Positions 59,764 through 64,000 of a stretch of DNA of 64,000 nucleotides are shown here, piece after piece (within the stretch, counting starts at the first letter, position 1; each line of letters starts with the position of its first letter). Below the pieces are notes generated by a model that was not told the origin of the DNA, ran no database searches, and worked only from the letters and a program-made list of their open reading frames with translations. Position numbers and translations under genes: made by a program. This DNA comes from Methylobacterium sp. GXS13 (lineage in GTDB: Bacteria > Pseudomonadota > Alphaproteobacteria > Rhizobiales > Beijerinckiaceae), in assembly GCF_001455965.1 (NCBI RefSeq), contig NZ_LKKO01000001.1, forward strand, positions 1 through 64,000. Reading direction: 5' to 3'.

Positions 59764-61053
59764 TCAGGCTGCCGCTATCACCGGAAGTTCATCGAGACGG
59801 GTCGTGTAGCGCGGCGAACGCATCTCAAACTTAGTCGACCAAGCGCGCTTGGTCGCGAGCCCGGCCGCGGCCGGGACGACCGCCCCGCGCCCGAAGCGGC
59901 GATTGCAGGCGTCGAGCGCCGCCATCAGGGCGGCGCCCTGCTCGCGGTCGAGCTGGCCGAGGCCGGGCATCGCCCGCTGCGAGGCGTGGAGGGGCAAGAG
60001 GTCGGTCGTGACCACGCCGGACTTCGAGTAGCGAAAGCCGTCCCGCCAGGTCTTCCGGACCCCGTGAAGGGCGGCCTTCACCAGCACTAGGCTATCGTTC
60101 GACGATTCCGGCAGGGTCACTACCGTCGAGACGGACCGTTGCGGCCAGGTCCGGTCGTGCTCCGAGGTGTGGAAGAAGACCGTGACGTGGTCTGTCCCCA
60201 GCCCCTCCCGCCGGAGCTTCTCCCCGAGCCGGGTCGCATGGGCGGCCACCGCCTGCTCCATCGTCGCGCGGTCCTTGACCCGGTCGGAGAAGCTGCGCGT
60301 CACGGCGCAGCCCTTCCGGGTCGCGGCGACCTCCTCCAGGTCGAGGCAGGCCTCGCCGCGCAGCTCCCGCACCAGGCGTTCGCCCACCACCGTCATGGCC
60401 TTGCGTACCGCTCGGGTGTCGAGGTCGCGAACGTCGGCGGCGCTCTCGCAGCCGAGCGCCCCGAGCTTGCGGGCGTTCGCCGGGCCGACGCCCCAGATGT
60501 CCTCGGGCGGGATCCGGACCATCCAGTGGTCGTAGGCTTTCCGATCGGTCAGGTCGCAGACCCCGCCGAGCTCAGGGTTCCTCTTGGCGACGTGGTTGGC
60601 GAGCTTGGCCAGGGTCTTCGTGGCGCCGATCCCGACGCAGGTCGGGATCCCCGTCCAGGCCCGCACCGTCTCGCGCATGTCGCGGGCGAGCGTCACCCGA
60701 TCGGCCACCCGCACGTCCGAGATGTCCAGAAAACTTTCGTCGATCGAGTAGACCTCGATCCGGGGGGAGAAGTCCCGGTAGACCGCGTTCACCCGGGCCG
60801 ACATGTCGCCGTACAGGGCGTAGTTCGAGGAATAGACCCGCACGCCCTTGGCCTTGCAGAGGTCGCGGATCTTGAACCAGGGATCGCCCATGCCGATCCC
60901 GAGCGCCTTGGCCTCCGGGGTCCGGGCGATCGCGCAGCCGTCGTTGTTCGACAGCACGATCACGGGCACCCGGGCTAGCCGGACGTCGAACACCCGCTCG
61001 CACGAGCAGTAGAAGCTGTTGCCGTCCGAGAGTGCGTAGGCCCGATCGCTCAT
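59764..61053 (-). CDS. umuC: UmuC-like Y-family DNA polymerase (Pol V catalytic subunit)
   Basis: A 429-residue protein. FYCSCERVFDVRLARVPVIV near the start, VYSIDESFLDISDV (catalytic acidic pair) near residue 101, GIGATKTLAKLANHVAK near 140, and a little-finger domain with AVTRSFSDRVKDRATMEQAV near 245 follow UmuC order and length. It copies past DNA damage when activated. It overlaps umuD by 4 bases and is transcribed from the LexA-regulated promoter upstream of umuD. Confidence 0.92.
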   Translation of the reverse strand: MSDRAYALSDGNSFYCSCERVFDVRLARVPVIVLSNNDGCAIARTPEAKALGIGMGDPWFKIRDLCKAKGVRVYSSNYALYGDMSARVNAVYRDFSPRIEVYSIDESFLDISDVRVADRVTLARDMRETVRAWTGIPTCVGIGATKTLAKLANHVAKRNPELGGVCDLTDRKAYDHWMVRIPPEDIWGVGPANARKLGALGCESAADVRDLDTRAVRKAMTVVGERLVRELRGEACLDLEEVAATRKGCAVTRSFSDRVKDRATMEQAVAAHATRLGEKLRREGLGTDHVTVFFHTSEHDRTWPQRSVSTVVTLPESSNDSLVLVKAALHGVRKTWRDGFRYSKSGVVTTDLLPLHASQRAMPGLGQLDREQGAALMAALDACNRRFGRGAVVPAAAGLATKRAWSTKFEMRSPRYTTRLDELPVIAAA

Positions 61054-61478
61054 TCGCTGCGGCGCCTCGGGTTCACCGAACCGGAGACCACGCCCCAGAC
61101 CTCGATCACGGCGTCGGGGGAGAGCTGGAACTCGGGGAAGCGCGGATTGGCGAAGTGCAGGCTCACGCGGGGTCCCTGCCGACGCCAGACCTTGAACGAA
61201 CGCTCCCCATCGACGTCCACGACGACCACGTCGCCGTTGCGCGGCTTGAGCGAGCGGTCGACAACGGCGATGTCGCCGTCGAAGAGCTTGGCCAGCACCA
61301 TGCTGTCGCCGGCGACCCGCACCAGGAAGGTCGCCGGGCGGTTGGCGATCAGCAACCGCTGCAGGTCGATCTCGTCCTCGATGAAGTCGTCCGCCGGGCT
61401 CGGGAAGCCGGCCCGGACGGCCCGCGCCAGGATGGGGACGGGGATGGGCAGTCCAATCGTGACGCCGTGGACTTGCAT
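61050..61478 (-). CDS. umuD: UmuD-like self-cleaving protein
   Basis: A 142-residue LexA-fold peptidase. The cleavage site is Ala-Gly in VRAGFPSPADDF near residue 23. The catalytic Ser is in RVAGDSMVLAKLF near 58 and the Lys in ERSFKVWRR near 95. After RecA-stimulated self-cleavage the processed form joins UmuC. Short, no DNA-binding domain, as expected. A LexA box lies 22 bases upstream. Confidence 0.92.
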   Translation of the reverse strand: MQVHGVTIGLPIPVPILARAVRAGFPSPADDFIEDEIDLQRLLIANRPATFLVRVAGDSMVLAKLFDGDIAVVDRSLKPRNGDVVVVDVDGERSFKVWRRQGPRVSLHFANPRFPEFQLSPDAVIEVWGVVSGSVNPRRRSE

Positions 61479-61499
61479 GAGATCGCTCCGAATCTAACG

Positions 61500-61514
61500 G
61501 AACGAAAGATGAAC
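61500..61514 (-). promoter_or_regulatory. LexA box of the umuDC operon
   Basis: Read towards umuD the site is GTTC-ATCTTTC-GTTC, the direct-repeat GTTC-N7-GTTC sequence known as the alphaproteobacterial LexA operator. Confidence 0.8.
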
Positions 61515-61749
61515 ATGTGTCGGCGGTTCCACCAAACGGCCGAGCTCACGAGACGCAGAAATTTACCGTCCCCAGCGAAGGGGCTGTGGACCCCTGTGGA
61601 TAACATCGCGAGGGCGTCGGGGTGCAGGCAGGTCCCGATCCGAGCCCGGCGGCCCGCGGACGACGTCTTCAGGACCTCGGTTGTGCCGCCCTCCAACCCG
61701 CATGCGTGGCCATCTGCTAGGCTGGGCGCCGGGATGGCGGGAGCGAATC

Positions 61750-62514
61750 GTGGGATTGTTCGGACGGAAGGCACGGTCTCCGCAGTCCGGGCTTTCAGAG
61801 ATCGCCCGAAACCTCGCTGAAGCCGAGATCCGTTATCTCGGGACGCTTCGCCGCGAGTTGGCCAACCTCATCATGTCTTCCGATCCGGACCTGATGCGTC
61901 GAGCCTATGAGAAGGCATGGCATTGGGAAAGCGAGACGGCGGGAAACCCGGAGATGCTTCGGGCCGACGAGCAGGCGCTCGTCACCCGTCTCCCCATGTT
62001 CGAGGAGTTCGACCGGATAGGTACCCGTCACTTCGTGCCTTACGGCGAAAGCCGGCGGGGCTTGGCCCACGACGAGCTGCTGGACGGATACCTGGATCTG
62101 TCACGCATCATGGTCTTCATGCGAAACCGCCTGCAACCAGACGTGGGGCGCCGTCGCCCCCTGCACGACGAGAAGGAGCACAAGGTCCTGCTGGACACCA
62201 TCCATGCCGCGAAGGACCGCCGGTTCCGGTCCCGCGTCGAGGAGGCGCTCCGGCGCTGCCACGCCTATCGCCAGGGCTTCGGCGCCGGCAAGGAAGACCC
62301 CTTCGCGGGCACGCGCGAGCCCTATTCCGACGCTGAGGTCGAGATATTCGCGCTTCCCTATGGACCGACCCCGGAGAACGAGACCGGCATCGTGTTCAAA
62401 AAGTCCGACGAGTACGCGGTCTCGGCCGTGTTCCATCGCGATGACGGACGTATCTCGGAGGACCTCTACCGCAACGATCGGCAGTTCGTCGCGCGGACCC
62501 CGCTGAGCCGGTGA
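61750..62514 (+). CDS. Unknown soluble protein (254 residues)
   Basis: GTG at 61750 is chosen because the sequence becomes protein-like there (GLFGRKARSPQSGLSEIARN). It contains MRRAYEKAWHWESETAGNPE near residue 58, FEEFDRIGTRHFVPYGESRR near 90, and a C-terminal acidic-basic domain (DGRISEDLYRNDRQFVART). It has no signal peptide, membrane span or recognised catalytic motif. It is divergent from umuD and convergent with the DUF2235 gene. Confidence 0.55.
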   Translation: MGLFGRKARSPQSGLSEIARNLAEAEIRYLGTLRRELANLIMSSDPDLMRRAYEKAWHWESETAGNPEMLRADEQALVTRLPMFEEFDRIGTRHFVPYGESRRGLAHDELLDGYLDLSRIMVFMRNRLQPDVGRRRPLHDEKEHKVLLDTIHAAKDRRFRSRVEEALRRCHAYRQGFGAGKEDPFAGTREPYSDAEVEIFALPYGPTPENETGIVFKKSDEYAVSAVFHRDDGRISEDLYRNDRQFVARTPLSR

Positions 62515-62573
62515 GCGAAGAGGTTCGCTCGGAACTGCTGCGTCAGCGGCAGACTGGCAGGGATCCGCCCTTA

Positions 62574-63872
62574 CTACGGCGCGGCGGCTGTCGGGTCGTC
62601 CGCCCGGACCGAGGTCCGGATCTGTGCGGGGTCCACCTTCTTTCGTTCGGCCCAGGCGGCCAGGTTCTCGGGACGGTAGCCCGGATCGGCACGCCAGCGG
62701 TCGAACACCGTGACGTCGATGGTCTCGTTGACGTTGGTGTGGCTGCCATCCTCGCGCACCTCGGGGTCCCGCCCGATGACGCGGTACAGCGGTGACGAGA
62801 CGAGCTTGTAGAAGCCGCGTCCGAACAGTGCGTAGGAATCGACGGTCGGAGCCTTGAGCGCGTCGCCGTCCAACTCGACGGCGGATCGGAACTCAAGGCC
62901 GTGCGACTGCGCCTTCTCCATGATCCAGCGCAGGGGCGATTGCGCCAGGAGGTCGGTCTCGTAGCCACCGCCGACATTGGCGTGGGCGCCGACGAACCAA
63001 CGCTGCTCGACGCTGGCCAGCGTCCGAGGCTTCGCGAAGACGTCCTTGGGATTGTTCGACCGGCGCACGTCCCACAGCGTCGGAGCGAAATCATCGCGGT
63101 GCTCGTCGATCGCCAGGGCGTGGTAACCGTTCAGGATGTGGATGCGCAGCCCAGTTTGCAGGTAGTCGAAGGACGAACGGCTGACCCCCGGTATCTTGCC
63201 GGTCGACAGCCCGAGCGAACCGACCGTATCCCACACGCCGATCATCTTCACGTCTGCCGGCTGGGAATACTTGATGAGCCATCGCTCCTGATCCGTGAAG
63301 CTGGCCGCCTCGCCAGCCTGTTCGGCCTCCCTCAAACGCCAGATGCTTTCCTCGTCGCCCTTCTTGTAGCGCCTGAAGAGTTCCGAGGTGCCGATCGGCG
63401 ATCCCGCCTTGAGGATCCCGTTGATCGCCACCAGTCCGGCAAGGCTCCTGGCCGTGAAGGCGCCGCGGCTGAAGCCGAAGATGAAGATCTCGTCCCCGTC
63501 GTTGTAATTCTCGATCAGCCATTCGTAGGCGAGGCGGATGTTGTCATCGAGCCCCTGGCCGAACATGCCGCCGAGGACCCCGTTCACGCCGACGCCGTAG
63601 TAGATGAGCTGCGGTCGGCCGTCCTTGCCCTTGGTCGCGGTGAGCGCCCGCATGCGCCAGACGTTCGTGTTGCTGTCGACGCTGTTCCAGGTCCCGTCGA
63701 GGAACACGACGAGACGCTTCTTCTGGAGGTCCGCACCCGCGAAGTTGGGTTGGGTCCCGCCTTTCTCGGAGGGCCGACCGACGAACACGACGGCGGCGAC
63801 CAGCGTGACAAGCGCGGCCAGGGCGACCACCCAGAGCGAGAGCCGCCCGATCCACCGAAAAGCTGTTCTCAT
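62574..63872 (-). CDS. DUF2235 hydrolase (Tle1-like alpha/beta fold)
   Basis: 432 residues from ATG at 63872. An N-terminal membrane anchor (LSLWVVALAALVTLVAAVVF) is followed by RLVVFLDGTWNSVDSNTNVW near residue 53 and the nucleophile elbow FIFGFSRGAFTARSLAGLV near 125 (Gly-Phe-Ser-Arg-Gly). DUF2235 proteins include type VI secretion phospholipase effectors and uncharacterised hydrolases. No type VI genes are visible here, so a housekeeping membrane-anchored role is equally possible. Confidence 0.85.
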   Translation of the reverse strand: MRTAFRWIGRLSLWVVALAALVTLVAAVVFVGRPSEKGGTQPNFAGADLQKKRLVVFLDGTWNSVDSNTNVWRMRALTATKGKDGRPQLIYYGVGVNGVLGGMFGQGLDDNIRLAYEWLIENYNDGDEIFIFGFSRGAFTARSLAGLVAINGILKAGSPIGTSELFRRYKKGDEESIWRLREAEQAGEAASFTDQERWLIKYSQPADVKMIGVWDTVGSLGLSTGKIPGVSRSSFDYLQTGLRIHILNGYHALAIDEHRDDFAPTLWDVRRSNNPKDVFAKPRTLASVEQRWFVGAHANVGGGYETDLLAQSPLRWIMEKAQSHGLEFRSAVELDGDALKAPTVDSYALFGRGFYKLVSSPLYRVIGRDPEVREDGSHTNVNETIDVTVFDRWRADPGYRPENLAAWAERKKVDPAQIRTSVRADDPTAAAP

Positions 63873-63926
63873 GACGCACCGACGGATCAGGCTTGAGCGA
63901 CGAGACGAGTTCGGCAACCCTGGAAT

Positions 63927-64000
63927 CTACCTCAACGCTGCGTTCACGGCATCGATCAGCTTCTTCCAGTGGGCGCGCTCCGCTTCCGTCAGGTCGGCGG
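63927..64000 (-). CDS. 3' end of a gene continuing beyond the window
   Basis: The reverse frame reads ADLTEAERAHWKKLIDAVNA and then ALR before a TAG at 63927. The helical end is protein-like, and its stop codon lies about 55 bases before the DUF2235 start. Only about 24 residues are available, so no family can be given. Confidence 0.45.
   Translation of the reverse strand, partial: ADLTEAERAHWKKLIDAVNAALR

Overview
The window is GC-rich DNA, most likely from an alphaproteobacterium of the Methylobacterium group. This is an inference from: a GTTC-N7-GTTC LexA box upstream of umuDC; an EcfG/NepR-type general-stress sigma factor; a BigR-type sulfur regulon; and the style of the phage-like small genes. 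A complete tRNA-Gly(GCC) at 3935-4009 points to a chromosomal or chromosome-like replicon. No rRNA, CRISPR array or intact transposon was seen.

Layout. (1) 1-1067 is insertion-sequence debris: the 3' end of an IS5-family transposase truncates a c-type cytochrome gene, followed by about 800 bases without genes. (2) 1068-4061 is ordinary metabolism: an FAD-linked 2-hydroxyacid dehydrogenase, an FAH-family hydrolase, a NUDIX hydrolase, then the tRNA and a terminator. (3) 4335-9299 is a compact DNA phosphorothioation-type operon: DndC, a 70-residue small protein, DndD, and a protein whose N-terminus resembles DndE and whose remainder is a HerA/FtsK-like ATPase. (4) 9315-20000 is a mosaic phage- or plasmid-like island: a Lon-like AAA+ protein, a metallophosphoesterase, a BRO/KilAC antirepressor, an XRE-like repressor with candidate operators, many tiny overlapping genes (some broken), and a probable archaeo-eukaryotic-type primase. 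(5) 20608-24519 holds a ribbon-helix-helix (RHH) protein coupled to a hybrid histidine kinase, and a lone CheB-type methylesterase.

(6) 25026-35232 is a sulfur and thiol-redox region. A BigR/SqrR-like ArsR repressor has an ATTAG-N6-CTAAT operator at its own promoter. The same operator occurs ahead of two YeeE/YedE transporter genes, a TauE/SafE permease, a persulfide dioxygenase-like metallo-beta-lactamase and a rhodanese. Between them lie a two-component system with a PmrA-like box, DsbD, a DsbA-like protein, an L,D-transpeptidase and a DsrE-like protein. The region ends with a sigma factor that appears to carry a NepR-like domain at its N-terminus.

(7) 35373-54822 is an envelope, metal and stress region. 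It has His-rich exported proteins, VIT1/CCC1 and cytochrome b561 membrane proteins, a Dps-like ferritin with a signal peptide, a remnant of a heavy-metal RND pump, and a CsoR/RcnR-type repressor with its operator ahead of an NreB-like exporter. A second two-component system is followed by three COG4705-type membrane proteins built of four internal repeats. Then come a PAP2 phosphatase, a Crp/Fnr regulator, a pentapeptide-repeat protein and a thioredoxin-CcdA pair. (8) 55084-58678 is a second RHH plus hybrid-kinase pair, paralogous to the first. (9) 58899-64000 contains two small unknown genes, umuC and umuD under a LexA box, an unknown protein, a DUF2235 hydrolase, and the end of a gene that continues beyond the window.
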